Shown here piece by piece: positions 41,522 through 53,402 of a DNA stretch of 64,000 nt. The translations under genes and the position numbers were made by a program. Location of the stretch: assembly GCA_003439945.1 (NCBI GenBank), contig QVRM01003947.1, positions 1-64,000 of the forward strand, written 5' to 3'. This DNA comes from Dermanyssus gallinae (Eukaryota; Arthropoda; Arachnida; Mesostigmata; Dermanyssidae). The notes under the pieces were generated by a model. That model worked only from the letters and a program-made list of their open reading frames with translations. It was not told the origin of the DNA and ran no database searches. The stretch's first letter is position 1, and each line of letters opens with the position of its first letter.

Positions 41522-44500
41522 TCAACTTAAAACTCTGGCAGTTTGTTCTCGCTGCCTCTCAAGGGTTTCTTTGGCCCGTAGAACTCTCTCAATGGCCTTA
41601 GTCACCAACTCCCAACACCTGTCATCTCGGAGCATTTGTTCGCAGAGATTCTCCGGAGTGACAGCGTTCACTCCGAGCAACGTCGCCAGCTGCGCACGGT
41701 CCTCCGCAAACCGCGCACAGCTGAACATAGTGTGCTCGGCCGTGTCATCTGCGCCGTCTACGCACAGTAGACATCGGGGCGACGCTGCTTTACAAATTAT
41801 GTGTAGATACGCTTGGAAGCAGCCGTGACCACTCAGAACCTGCGTCAAATGATACGTCGTCTGGCCGTGGCCTCGTTCGTACCACGCGTGCAGGTCTGGG
41901 ATTAAACGCCGAGTCCACTCACCCCCGCTGGAGCCGCCGGCCTCCCACTCCGTCTGAAACGCGTCGCGATCATTCTCCCCTTCTATTGGAAGATCACCAA
42001 TCTCTTCAGGGTCACCCAACTTCGCTCTCCAGCGCCGAGCATGTTCGGCTATTGTGTTCTCCCACAGCCTGGCTCTGGCCAGCACAAGTGCGGCCGTGCC
42101 CCCAACTGTGCGATATGCTCTCGACGTCCGCAGGGCCGTTCTTCTCTGAACGCCTCGTAACTTCTTTCTCGTTCTCTCGCCACCCCGTGCAAGGGCTGTG
42201 GGGCCCCAAATCGGCGAAGCGTATAGTACTATGGAGTCAACCACCGTTGCGAGCAGCCGACGGCGATTTTCTCCCGCACCACCGAGTCTGGGCAGTATTC
42301 TTGCCAGGTCGCGTGTTACCTTTGCGGCCCGGACGGCCACCGCGTGAACGTGTTCAACAAAGGTCATACCCTGGTCGAGCACAACTCCAAGATATTTGGC
42401 CGACCTCTTCGTATAGGTGATAACCTCCCCATTAAGTCGGATTGCCAACTTCCGCATTTGTTTCCTCCCCTTCAGAAGTATGGCCTCGGTTTTGTGGCCA
42501 GCCAGCCGAAGCTTGTGTTGTTCTAGCCACCGGCTGACCCGCATCAGCGCAACCTCAGCCCTATGCTCCAGATCTAAGGCCGTCTTGCCCCTGATCACCA
42601 GCGCCAGATCGTCGGCGTAGGCCACTGCGAGCGTCTCTTGCGGAAGGTCAGCCAGCCGGAGGATACCATCGTATGCCACGTTCCACAGGACCGGCCCTAA
42701 AATCGACCCCTGCGGGACACCAGTCGTCATTTGTTTTTCGCAGCCTTCGTTGCCCCAGGCAATCACCCGCTCGCAAAGGTAGCTGTCGATTACCCGGCAC
42801 AGGTAAGGCGATACGCCCTTCTCACGGAGGGCCTTCCAGATCACGTCCCACGGCATCGAGTTAAAGGCGTTGCTAATGTCCAGCAGGATTACCAGCACGA
42901 CACCCCTTGTCTTCAGCGATTTTCGCCGCTCCTCTTCAGCGACCTGCATCACACGATTAATCGCCATCAGGGTTGACCGCCCTTGGCGAAAGCCATACTG
43001 CTCCTTCGAGAGCAAGTTTCTTTCCTCGAGCTCCTTGACCAGTCTGTTGGCTATAACTCTTTCAAAAACCTTTCCCAATGTGCTTAGGAGACAGATCGGT
43101 CTCAGGGAAGAGGGAACCCCAGCGGGCTTGCCAGGCTTTGGTATGAGTGCCACCCGGGCCCGTTTCCACTCTGCCGGAAACTGCCCTGTCGCAAGAATCC
43201 CGTCTGCCACCTTGCGCAAGTAATCCGTGGCCTCTATGCCAAGAGCTTTAATCACCGAGGCCGGAATTCCATCCGGACCCGGAGCCCTGCCGCCTTTCTT
43301 GCTCGTCGCCTCTACGATTTCTATAGCCGTTACCGGTGGTGGGGGGGCGTGCTCGACGTCGTCTTCGTTGGCCGTCAGCTGTCCCACTTCCGTGGCATCA
43401 GGAAACAGATTGGAAATAGCCGCCTTCTGCTGCTCCTCGCTAGGGCGAGTGTGCAAAGCCGGGCACATTGCCTTCAGCTTTCCCGTGACGATTTTGTAGC
43501 CGAGTCCCCAAGGACAAAGCTCGATCTCGTCGCAAAGGGCTTTCCATATTCGCACTTTGCTCGTTCCTATTAGCCATTTAAGGCTTCTTCGAGCGAGTCG
43601 AAGTTGTTTCAGCTTCGTCTGCCGGTCTTCCTCTGTGCTGCCACTACCTGGCCTAATGACCCGAGCGTAGGTTCTGCGTGTTTTTGTGCACCATTTCCTT
43701 GCTTCTGCGATTTCCCGCGTCCACCAGTACTTTGGTCTGCGCTTACAACTTCCGCCGCCGTTGCCGCTTATTGACGCCGCCTCGCAAGCTGCACTCACTG
43801 CGCGGAGGAGTTCTTCGACCGTAGCCGTACCTTCACCTCCGCGAAGCCTTTGACGTATCTCCCGTCGGAACACCTCCTCGTTGACTTTTTTCCAGCCTAC
43901 CGGCCGAGACGGCGGGGCTTCCTCTTCATCCTCTATCCTACCGCCCAGGCGGAACGCGATGTATCGATGGTCGCTGAGAGTCTCAACGTTGTCCAGTACC
44001 TTCCAGCCCTCCAGTTTGGCGCCCTCCGAGACCATTGTAATGTCAACGATAGACTTCTGGCCCGTGGTCCTCTGGAAAGTCGGCGTAGCTCCCACATTGG
44101 CAACAATAAGTCCGGCAGATGCCGCCCAGTCGGACAGTTCTTCTCCTCTTTTGTCCCAGTTAGCGGCACCCCACTCTGGAGACTTGGCATTAAAGTCGCC
44201 AGCGATGAGCATTGGCCTCGAGCTACTTGATGTCAGCAGACCCGTCAGACCACCCAAAAACACGTGAAACTCCTCAAACGACCGGTTTGGTGAAAAGTAG
44301 CAGCTTAGTATAGTCTCCCCACCTTGGAGTCTTATCCACGCCACGCCTTCAGCGCTACCGAAATCTTCAAGTTTTATCTGCTTGTTTGTCACCCAAACAG
44401 CCGCGTCACCCCTCTCATCGACTAGCCATCCCCTGGCACCGGCGACTGCCCTGTTCGGTTCTGAGACAAGACAGACGTCCACCCCCATAGAAGAGACTGT

Positions 44501-44575
44501 CTGCTCTAAGAGGTCGTGGGCGGCAGCGCACCTATTCAGGTTGACCTGAATGATCAGCTTGGGCCGCTGGGTCAT
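41522..44575 (-). CDS. ORF2, intact endonuclease-reverse transcriptase, 1017 aa, U7
   Basis: I chose the ATG at 44575 (MTQRPKLIIQ) because it matches the conserved start in U1 and U3 and gives the same 3054-nt length; the frame stays open for 32 codons upstream within ORF1. Endonuclease motifs (INLN-like VNLNR, VSEPNR, GDFNAKSPEWG, SDHRYI), reverse transcriptase motifs (LLDISNAFNSMPW, GVPQGSILGPVLWN, YADDLALV) and the C-terminal CX2CX9HX4C motif (CLLCVDGADDTAEHTMFSC) are all intact. It belongs to a different subfamily from the U6 enzyme. Activity is plausible from residue conservation, not shown. Confidence 0.95.
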   Translation of the reverse strand: MTQRPKLIIQVNLNRCAAAHDLLEQTVSSMGVDVCLVSEPNRAVAGARGWLVDERGDAAVWVTNKQIKLEDFGSAEGVAWIRLQGGETILSCYFSPNRSFEEFHVFLGGLTGLLTSSSSRPMLIAGDFNAKSPEWGAANWDKRGEELSDWAASAGLIVANVGATPTFQRTTGQKSIVDITMVSEGAKLEGWKVLDNVETLSDHRYIAFRLGGRIEDEEEAPPSRPVGWKKVNEEVFRREIRQRLRGGEGTATVEELLRAVSAACEAASISGNGGGSCKRRPKYWWTREIAEARKWCTKTRRTYARVIRPGSGSTEEDRQTKLKQLRLARRSLKWLIGTSKVRIWKALCDEIELCPWGLGYKIVTGKLKAMCPALHTRPSEEQQKAAISNLFPDATEVGQLTANEDDVEHAPPPPVTAIEIVEATSKKGGRAPGPDGIPASVIKALGIEATDYLRKVADGILATGQFPAEWKRARVALIPKPGKPAGVPSSLRPICLLSTLGKVFERVIANRLVKELEERNLLSKEQYGFRQGRSTLMAINRVMQVAEEERRKSLKTRGVVLVILLDISNAFNSMPWDVIWKALREKGVSPYLCRVIDSYLCERVIAWGNEGCEKQMTTGVPQGSILGPVLWNVAYDGILRLADLPQETLAVAYADDLALVIRGKTALDLEHRAEVALMRVSRWLEQHKLRLAGHKTEAILLKGRKQMRKLAIRLNGEVITYTKRSAKYLGVVLDQGMTFVEHVHAVAVRAAKVTRDLARILPRLGGAGENRRRLLATVVDSIVLYASPIWGPTALARGGERTRKKLRGVQRRTALRTSRAYRTVGGTAALVLARARLWENTIAEHARRWRAKLGDPEEIGDLPIEGENDRDAFQTEWEAGGSSGGEWTRRLIPDLHAWYERGHGQTTYHLTQVLSGHGCFQAYLHIICKAASPRCLLCVDGADDTAEHTMFSCARFAEDRAQLATLLGVNAVTPENLCEQMLRDDRCWELVTKAIERVLRAKETLERQREQTARVLS

Positions 44576-47096
44576 TTTCATTAGAGCATTCCGCAATCGT
44601 GAGTTCCCCTTCCGTCTTGCCTTCCGTAGCCTGCGCCACGGGGGTCGGGGGTTTTGCGCCATGGGCAACATAGTTGAAGCCGCCCTCCTTCATCTTCTCG
44701 ATCTCCGTCGCCGCAGCAACTGTGGCTGCCCGCTTTTCTTTTCGACTCTTTGCTCGGCCTTGGCGTAGTTCCGCTGTGTACTGCCTGTACACCTCGCAGG
44801 CCATTGAGCTTACTCCGTGATCCTCTTGATGACACAGCGGGCAGCGCCGGGGGTTTTTGCAGGTCTTTGCCATATGGCCAGCAGTTCCGCAGTTGAGACA
44901 AAGCCGGTCCTGCGGTTGTCGCTTCTCCGTGCAGTTTGCTGCTACATGGCCCGGTTTCAGGCAGCTGTTGCAGAGAATGGGTTTGGCAACTTCCTGTATG
45001 AGGCACCGGCCCCACCCGAGGTTTACCTTCCCAATCGCCAGCAATTTCTCCTTGCTTTTTGAGTCAGCTCGGAATGCAATTGTGCGGATGCCTCCATAGC
45101 CGAGTCGCGGCTCATCAACTTCGAGGTCAGCGACCCTGCATCCCTTTAGAAGTTGACGCAGTTCGACCTCAGCCTTCTCCTTTGTCGCGCTAACATCAAC
45201 CTGGCGAATGATCAGGTTGGCTCTAACTCGGCGGATTTTCTCCGCGACGTTCAATGCCGCTTCCTCGCGGATCTTGTTCACCAGAGAGTCTCGTCCGCCC
45301 ACCTTCGTCTCCTTAAGGACTAGCACCACGTCCTGGCTGTTTTTGGCTTTGGATGTGGCTTGGATCACCACCCCATCCAACTCGCGGGGATTAACTTTTT
45401 CTTGCAGAACCTTTACGATGTCGCAATATGTGCTACCCCCTTTGTTTTCAATTATTAGTGTGCTAGTTTGGCTTCCGCTAGCGGCCTTCCTCCGTGGAGA
45501 TGGACATCGTTGCTTCCCCGTGTGGACCCCTTTCAAGACGGCACCGTCTGCGTCAACACGCTGCTTCTTGTCTCTGGAGTAGATTTCTCCGATGCAGTTT
45601 CCCTCGCCGTGCACGACTTCAGCAATCTTCCGTGCCTTGGTCAGTGCCAGACCCGTGGGAAAGAGGTACAACACCTTGCTGCGACCTTCGTTATCGTCGC
45701 TGTGCGCAGAGGCGACCTCGTCTCAAACGAGACGGAACATCCTCGCCGACATTGAGAGAATTTCTTCGGGGGTTATCCCTTTGGTCTTCCCGACGACCAG
45801 CGTTCGCGGGGGAGACGTCTCTTCAGTGGGCCTATTTTCTATGTCAGCATCGTCGATGACGAACGCAACGGAGTCCTGCGCTTTAAAGACGGCCATCTGA
45901 CCCGTCTTAAATTTAGCGCCGTCTTGTTTGGTATATTTGTCGACCGCCGGGAAAGCCGCTCCCAATTTCTGGAAAGTCTCCCTTTCACTTACTTCCTCTT
46001 CCTCGCAGAGTATTACAAGTTTCGGAGCAGTAGTGTAAGCGATGCCCCTCTTGACCACTCTGGTATTAAAGTAGGCTCCTTGGGGCCATTCCTCGTCCAG
46101 CAGTTGCATAGCATCCTCAGTTCCCTTACTTGCACGTAAGACTTTCTCCCTTGTAGCCGATATCCTCTCCTTTTCCAGGCGCGCCTTTCTCTGCTCGGGA
46201 GTCTCCCGAAGCATTACAAGCTCATCAGATGTTTGTTTAAGCTGTGCCCGTAGATCGGCAATCAGCAGCTGTTCTTCGGTGGCAGAAAGATTTTCATCCT
46301 TGCTGCAGCGGTAGGCGGCTGCCTTTTCTCGAAGTTGATTGTTCTCGTTCATTACTTCGATGAGCTGAGCTCTAAGCTCTTTTAGTTCTGCTTTCTGCTC
46401 CGCAATCTTCTCCGCATGTTGCTCCTGGCGACATTTGTTTTCACTTTGAGCTTCCCTCAAGGTTAGTGTCGCTTCCTGGATTGCGGCAGAGGTGTTCAGG
46501 CCATCCATAGCATGACCCTTTAGTGACTGGAAGGCCTACATGACTGCTGGTAATTGAACTTCAGTCCACGCCTTTGCCTCTTTGACCAAGTTTTTGATCT
46601 CGACCACCACGTTCTTGTATTTGTGGTCCTCGATGCATACTCGTGCAAGTAGTTCGCGGATCTTCTCAAGTCGTACTGCCGTCGTCCTTTCAAGGTCCGT
46701 GATCTTATCTGCGTTCTTTATTATTGATTCACCAGAAGTGGAGTGCTCGTCAGTCCTGGTTTTCTTCTTGTCATCAGAGAAGACGGAGGCCGGAGAAGAA
46801 GGCTTCCTCTTGCCCGCGCCCCTCCTTCCATCTTCTAACTGTTCTACACCGTCACTTGGTCTATTGGCATTTCCACATGAAGCCGATCGACTTCTTGACG
46901 GCGGCGGGGACCGAGGCAGACCCCTCCGCGCAAAGGGGTTCACAACCTCCGCGGAAGATTCATCTCTTCCACTTCTTCCAGTCACTGTCTTCGACGAGGA
47001 GGCCTGGTTGCCTACCTCCTCCGCCGAACTCTCCTCTTGAGGGTGGGAAACCCCTGCTGGTGGCACTGATCCAGCTTTTTTGTCGTTACTTTCCAT
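44532..47096 (-). pseudogene. ORF1 with two nonsense codons, U7
   Basis: The frame opens at 47096 (MESNDKKAGSVPP) and ends at the TAG at 44532, 2565 nt with no length change against U4. TAG at 46536-46538 replaces a Glu codon and TGA at 45723-45725 replaces an Arg codon (CGA in U4). The last 380 codons with the three knuckles are open. The U4 twin lacks both of these stops but has its own at codon 50, so the copies were inactivated independently. Confidence 0.92.
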
Positions 47097-47623
47097 AATG
47101 TTGTTTCTTTCTTGTTTAGGTACTTGTCGGTTCTTGGCCGTCTACCATTGCGGCGGGGTGTGACGGTGACTCGCAGCTGCGGGCTTTTAGGGGACCATGG
47201 CCTCGGCAATGCGCCCCGTTAAACACACTGTTAGGTCCCATCCGGTCGCCAGCCGGCATAACAGTAGTCTCGGGATTTACAACGGATGATAGGGCAGCCA
47301 GGTTTGGGTTGGTTACTCCCTCCCGGGCCCCTGTACTATCCGCCGGCCCGCGTGCCTCACGGTTTTAGAGCTGTACCCTTGATCCCCTGAGCTTTGACTG
47401 CGTCCACTGCCTCCTCCGCCATGGCAGTGCGGCCTGGAGCTCCGCAAGTACTCTCCATACCTCTCGCCCGTTGGGGCCGCTAGCAGCCCTCCTCCGCGCG
47501 AGAGGATCCCTGTGTTGGTCCGCGCCGGGTATTTGATTTCCCCGGTACCCGCCATATCTGGCGAGCATTCCCCTATCCGCCACCTGGGGACGCGCCCAGT
47601 AGGGGACCAGTAACCCCCCTGGG
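47097..47623 (-). promoter_or_regulatory. 5' UTR, shorter type, U7
   Basis: This 527-nt leader shares the 39-nt deletion with the U4 leader. It differs from the U4 leader at only a few positions, in line with a recent common origin of the two segments. Confidence 0.7.
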
Positions 47624-47642
47624 AACCTAACCTAACCTAACC
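47624..47642 (-). repeat. Telomeric TTAGG repeat spacer (19 nt)
   Basis: Perfect repeats lie between the U7 5' end and the U8 poly(A) tail (T run 47643-47659). Confidence 0.95.
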
Positions 47643-47887
47643 TTTTTTTTTTTTTTTTTATATATATATAAAGAAGAGAACGGGCAAATGCATTTGCGCA
47701 GACCTAACCTTACCACCGCAAAGCGGTTCATTGTAAGGAAAAGTACTGTGGGACTCGGAGGCTGGAACCTAGTTCTGATACCTAAGCCTCCCCTACCCAC
47801 TAAACCCGTCTTCCCCGCAGCCATACCCCTCGGTCGCTATTTGCATTCCTTCAATGGGTATAACCGCGCGTACTCTTTGTCTTCCTA

Positions 47888-47927
47888 GGCGCTGGTCTCT
47901 TCTGCGCTGGCCTGGTCTCTTTTGGCC
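47888..47927 (-). other. Twin RNA hairpins directly after the ORF2 stop, U8
   Basis: These have the same sequence as the U5 pair, including the lost outer base pair of the second stem. They follow the TAA-type stop at 47928-47930 without a gap (plus strand GGCC then TTA). Confidence 0.66.
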
Positions 47928-50900
47928 TTAGGCAATTGTGTCAGTACTGCCAACCTGCTCACGCTGCCTTTCCAAATTCTCTTTTGTCGTCATGATCTTC
48001 TTCGCCATAAAGGACACACTTTCCCAGTTGGCTTCATTAAGAAGCGCGTACTGAACGAGATTCTCCGGTGTGATTGCTTCCGTTCCTATCGAGACAGCCA
48101 GTAGCCGCCTCTCAGACTCGAACCGTGCACATCGGAACATTGTGTGTTCCGCCGTATCCTCTTCCTCACCGTCACAAAGTAAGCAGAGTGGGGACAAGGC
48201 TCTGCAAAATCTGTGAAGATAGGCTTGAAAACAACCGTGGCCGCTTAGTACCTGCACTAAGTGATACGTTGTTTCGCCATGGCCTCGTTCGTGCCAAGCT
48301 CGTAGGTCGGGAATTAGACGTTTTGTCCACCTGCCACCGCCAGGCTCGTCGGCATCCCACTTCCTCTGCAACGTCTCCAACATATCAACTTCTTCCTCTT
48401 CTTCAGATAAGGCATTGTTTGCGTTAAATTCTCCATGTTTTTCTTTCCATTTTTTGGCGTGTCTTGCAATTGTGATTTCCCACGGCGTTGCCCTGGCTAG
48501 CGCAAATGCTGCCATCGCGCCTACCGTTCGATACGCTCTCGCCGTTCGCAGGGCCGATCTGCGTTGTGCGCTGCGTAACTTCTTTCTTAGCCTTTGGCCT
48601 CCTCGTGCTAGGGCAGTGGAGCCCCACACCGGAGAAGCGTACAGCACAATAGAGTCAACCACTGTGGCCAGTAGACGCCGGCGGTTTTCTCCAGCACCGC
48701 CCAGTCTGGGCAAAATCTTTGCTAAGTCCTGCGAGACTTTTCCGGCCCGGGCAACTACTGCGTGCACGTGTTTGACAAATGTCATGCCTTCATCCAGCAC
48801 CACCCCGAGGTATTTTGCAGTTTTTTTTGTATGGGCGACTACCTCCCCGTTTAAACGAATAGCCAGTGTCCGCATTCTTTTTCTTCCTTTGAGCACCAGT
48901 GCTTCAGTCTTGTGGCTAGCCAGTCGTAGTTGGTGTTCTTCTAACCAATGATTAACCCGCGTAAGCGCAATTTCTGCTCTCTGCTCCAACTCCTCAGCCG
49001 TCTTAGCTCTAATCACTAGTGCTAAGTCGTCGGCATATGCAACTGTTATTGTCTCTGGCGGAACGCCACATTCCAAAGAATCGGGCCAAGGATAGAGCCC
49101 TGAGGAACGCCTGTAGACATTGGTTTCTCTAGACCTTTGCTTCCCCAAGTGATAACCCGCTGACTTAAATAGCTGTTAATCACCCGTCTCAGGTACGATG
49201 ATATGCTCTTTTTTGAAGGGCTTCTTTGATTACACTCCACGGCATCGAGTTAAATGCGCTGCTAATGTCAAGCAAGACAGCCAACACCGCCCCCCTTGTC
49301 TTTAACGATTTACTCCGTTCTTCCTCGGCCACTTGCATCACTCGTTCGATTGCCATTGAGTCGACCGCCCTCGACAAAAACCGTACTGCTCCTTTGAGAG
49401 CAGGTCATTTTCTTCCAGCTCTTTGACGAGTCTGTTGGCTTTCACTCTTTCAAAAACTTTTCCTACAGTACTTAGCAGACATATTGGCCTCAGGGAAAAG
49501 GGATCTTCAGCGGGCTTGCCGGGCTTTCGTATGATGACTACCCTAGCCCGTTTCCATTCTTCCGGAAACACTCCACTTGCTAAAATTATATCTGCCACCT
49601 TACGCATGTAGTCAGTAGCTTCCATGCCCAGAGCTCTGATCAACCCAGCCGGGATTCCATCTAGACCATTCCTCAGGTGCTTTACCTCCTTTTTTAGTCG
49701 TTCCTTCGATAATCTCACCATTTGTGACCGGAGGCGGATAAACGTTTTATTTTAAGCCGAAATCACTTGTAGAGATTAGCCTGTTCTTTATCGCGTCAGG
49801 AAATAGTCTCGTAATTTCTGCATTTTGCAACTCCTCAGGCGGGCGTGTATGTAAACTCAAAAGCATTGCCTTGAGCTTTCCCATAACGATCTTGTATCCG
49901 AGTCCCCATGGGTTGGTTTCGACCTCATCACCTAGCGCTCGCCAAGCTCGTTCCTTACTCTTCTTGATCAGCCACGTTAAACTTCTCCGGGCATACCGAA
50001 GCTGTTCTAGTTTTGTCTGGCAGTCTTCTTCGCTGCTGTTTTCTGCTTTTAGCGCTCGGTAGTACGTGCGGCGAGTTTTCGTACACCACCGCCTGGCTTC
50101 AGCAATTACAGGCGTCCACCAGAGCTTTAGACGGCGCCTTCGCTTTCCTCCTGCACTTTCGCCAAGGTGTTTCGCAGGCGACGCCGCATCGCATGCCTCC
50201 CGTACTGCCCTCATTAGCTCTGCGGCCTAAGCCGTAATGTCGGTTGTATTTCCAAGTTTTTGAGGTACTTCTTTTCTGAAAATGTTCTTATTGATCTTCC
50301 TCCACCCAGTTGGCTGAGGTTCTGACTCTCTCTTCTCTTAGCTCTCCGCCTACTTGGAACGTAATGTATCGGTGATCGCTAAGACTCTCCACGTCTTCGA
50401 GCACTCGCCAGCTGTCCAGTTTAAAATTATCGGAGATCATTGTTATATCGACAATGGATTCCCGACCCGTGGTTCCTTGGAATGTTGGCGCAGAGCCCTC
50501 GTTGGCTACTATCAGCCCAGCGGATGCCGCCCAGTCTGATAACTCTTCTCCTTTTTTGCCCCAGTTTGCCGCTCCCCACTCTGGAGACTTAGCATTAAAA
50601 TCCCCCGCCACTAACGCAGACCCCATGCGGCCTGCCCTAAGCAAATCCGTCAATTTGTCCAAGAACTCCTGAAATCTCAAATGAACGGTTTGGTGAGAAG
50701 TAGCAGCTGTAGAAGCTCTTCCCGCTGCTATCCACGCCACACTCTCAACGTTTCCGAATTTTTCTACAGCAAGGTTCTTGCTTACCACCCACATTGCTGT
50801 ATTACTTCTCTCGTCAGCGAGCCATCCTTTGTCGCGGGCAACCGTCCTATTCGATTCCGAAACAAGACATTGACACCTAGGGAAAACACCGTTTGCTCTA

Positions 50901-50967
50901 AAAGATCGAGTGCAGCCGCGCACCTATTTAGGTTGATCTGGAGTAGTATCAGAGGCCGTCTGTTCAT
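47928..50967 (-). pseudogene. ORF2, multiply disrupted, U8
   Basis: The ATG at 50967 begins MNRRPLILLQINLNR, but the frame breaks within about 60 codons. Further breaks follow near 50700, 49740, 49370 and 49200. The 28-bp deletion at 49063 removes part of the stretch between palm motif B and YADD. From about 49050 to the stop the frame is open and matches U5 with YADDLALV and the Cys-His motif. It is clearly non-functional. Confidence 0.9.
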
Positions 50968-53402
50968 CGTTTAAGCAGCAGGCTACTATCATTGCTTTTT
51001 CCGTTATCCTTGGTGCCAAAGTCGTGGTTTGCAAATTTAACTCCACGGGCGACGTACTGAAACCCACCTTCCTCCATTTTTTCGGTCTCCGTAGCCGCTG
51101 CTGTGGCCGCTGCGCGATCGCTTGCTCGGCTTTTAGATCGGTCTTCCCTGAACTCAGCGGTGTATTGCCTGTATACATCGCAGGCCATAGATCTTGCCCC
51201 GTAATCTTCTTTATAACAAAGCGGGCAGCGCCGAGGGTTTTTGCAAACGTTTGCTATATGGCCGCCTGTCCTACAGTTTAAGCACAACCGTTCTTGTCGT
51301 TCTTGCTTCTCTGTGCATTTTGCTGCAATGTGACCCGGCTTCAAGCAGTTATTGCAAAGTGTTGGCTTGGCAACATCCCGTATGGAGCACTTTCCCCACC
51401 CAAGATTCACCCTACCTATTGACAGTAGCTTTTGCGTGCTCTTTGCGTCGGCTCGTACTGCAATTGTTCTGCTGCCACTATAACTGAGGCGCGCCTCATC
51501 AGCTTCTAAGATGGCAGGTTTGTATTTGCCTAGAAGCTTCCGCAATTCTACCTCAGCTATCTCCTTTGTTGCTCGGGCGTCCACGTCGCGGATAATCAGG
51601 TTGGCTCTGAGGAAGCGAGTTTTCTCCACGACATTCAATGCCGATTTCTCGCGGATCTTATCCATAAATGTTTTTCTTCCGCCCGTTTTGTCCCTTTTAT
51701 GACGAGAACAATATATTGGCTGTCTTCTCTGGCTTTTGTCATGGCTTGTATCAGAATGCCGTCTAATTCGCAGGGGTTAATTTTCTCTTGTAGCGCATTT
51801 ACCTTGTATCTACCCACGCTATACGTGCTGCCTTTATGTTTTCAATGACAATAGTGCTTGTGCGGCCTCTAGTGTTATACTTATTGCTCCGAGAACGCCG
51901 GTATTTATCCTCGTCTTGTGCTTGTTTCAGTGTTGAGTTCTCTTCGTCAACTCGTTGTTTTTTGCTACTAGTATATATCCCTCCCGTACAGCTGTCCTTG
52001 CCATGGACGACTTCGACAATCTTTCGTGCCGTTGTCAGGGCCAGTCCAATAGGCAAAATATATGCTATTTTTTCTCATCGTGATCTTCTTCCGTGTTCCA
52101 GACCGTAGTGTCCATAACGAGTACGTAATTTTTTTTAAGTGCTTCAAGAATCTCTTCTGCAGTTATCCCCTTGGTCTTTCCGATGATCAAACTTCGAGGG
52201 GGAGGTGGCTTCTTAGCGCCGTTGTCCTTGCTTGTTTTATCAGAAAATAACACAACTGAGTCTTGAGCCTTTATAACAATAATTTGTCCAGCCTTTATTT
52301 CTAGCCCCCCTTCCTTGGTGAACCTGGTCACAGCCGGGAAAGCAGTCCCTAATTTCTGAAGGGTTTTTTGTTCCCCGTCTTTTTCTGCTTCGCTAAGCAG
52401 CACTATTTTCGGTGCGAATGTGTGTGAAATACCCTTTTTGACTATTCTGCTATGAAAGTAGGCTCCTTTAGGCCACTCTTCTTCCAATAGCTTTAAAGCT
52501 TTGTCTACCGTAGCCTCTAAAATCTTAGTTCTCATAGAAGAGATGCTTTCTTTTTTAAGCGCGTTTTTTTTTTGCTCAGGGGTCTCTCAAAGCATCTCAA
52601 GCTCTTGTGTCGCTTGCTTCAGTTTGGCGGTCAAATCCGCAACTAAATCCCCTTCCTAAAGCTTTTTATTTTTAGCCTTGGCCTCGGTTAGCTGAGATTT
52701 GAGTTCCTTGATCTTATTGTCGTTTGATAAAATAGCCTCTTCACATTGTTGTAATCTCGCTCGATCCTCCTCCTGACACTTAGTCATGCTTAAGATGGTC
52801 TCACCACAGGTGAGCATTGCTTCCAGATTATCAGCGGCGTGCATCTTCAGGTCACGAAGCGCCGTTCTAATTATCGGGACTACCTCTTCTGTCCACGTTT
52901 TTGCCTCCTTATCCAGTGCTTTGATGTTGACCATCACGTTTTTATACCTGAGCTTTTTAATGTTTACCCGAGCAAACATTGTACAGATCCTGTCAAGCTG
53001 CTGCAAGCTTTTTCTTTCAATCTCCGAGAGCTCGCTTGTTTTGCCTTCGCATGACGCGAGAGTCTTAGTCTTCCTCGTGTCTTCCGAGATGGCGTAGGCC
53101 GGTGAAGTCGGCTTCCTCTTGCCTTGCTTTGTTCCTTCCTCTTGCTGAGCCGCGACCGCTTGCTCACTGGTAGCCTCCAAAGGCGACAGGCTTCTTGTCG
53201 ACGGCAGAGTGCGCGTTAAACCCCTTCTCGCAAAGGAATTTACCGCCTCTGTAGGGGCGCCTAGCGCCTCTTCGTTTCTTCCAGTAGCCATACGTGACTG
53301 GGTGTCCTGGTTCCCTACCTCCCCTGCCGGACTCTCCTCATCTGGGTGGGAAACCCCTGTTGCTGGTGGCACAGAACCAGCATTTTTGTTGTTAAGCTCC
53401 AT
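50924..53402 (-). pseudogene. ORF1, multiply disrupted, U8
   Basis: ORF1 starts at 53402 (MELNNKNAGSVPPATG), with the conserved N-terminal region and coiled coil open to about 52656, where a stop appears. Open blocks at 52535-52065, 52056-51799 and 51665-50964 carry the central region and the knuckles (CNNCLKPGHIAAKC, CLNCRTGGHIANVC) in shifted frames. In the third knuckle the usual His codon has become Tyr (KEDYGARSMAC). The ORF1 stop lies 44 nt past the ORF2 ATG. Confidence 0.88.

Larger units (their letters stand above)
41192..47623 (-). mobile_element. SART-like retrotransposon unit U7, full length, intact ORF2
   Basis: This complete 6.43 kb unit has an uninterrupted ORF2 and an ORF1 with two nonsense codons. 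The 3' UTR is unusual in having the twin-hairpin block duplicated to four hairpins. The terminal mini-hairpin lies at 41240-41251. The decayed copy U10 at 54561-57020 is the nearest relative by 3' UTR sequence. Confidence 0.93.
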
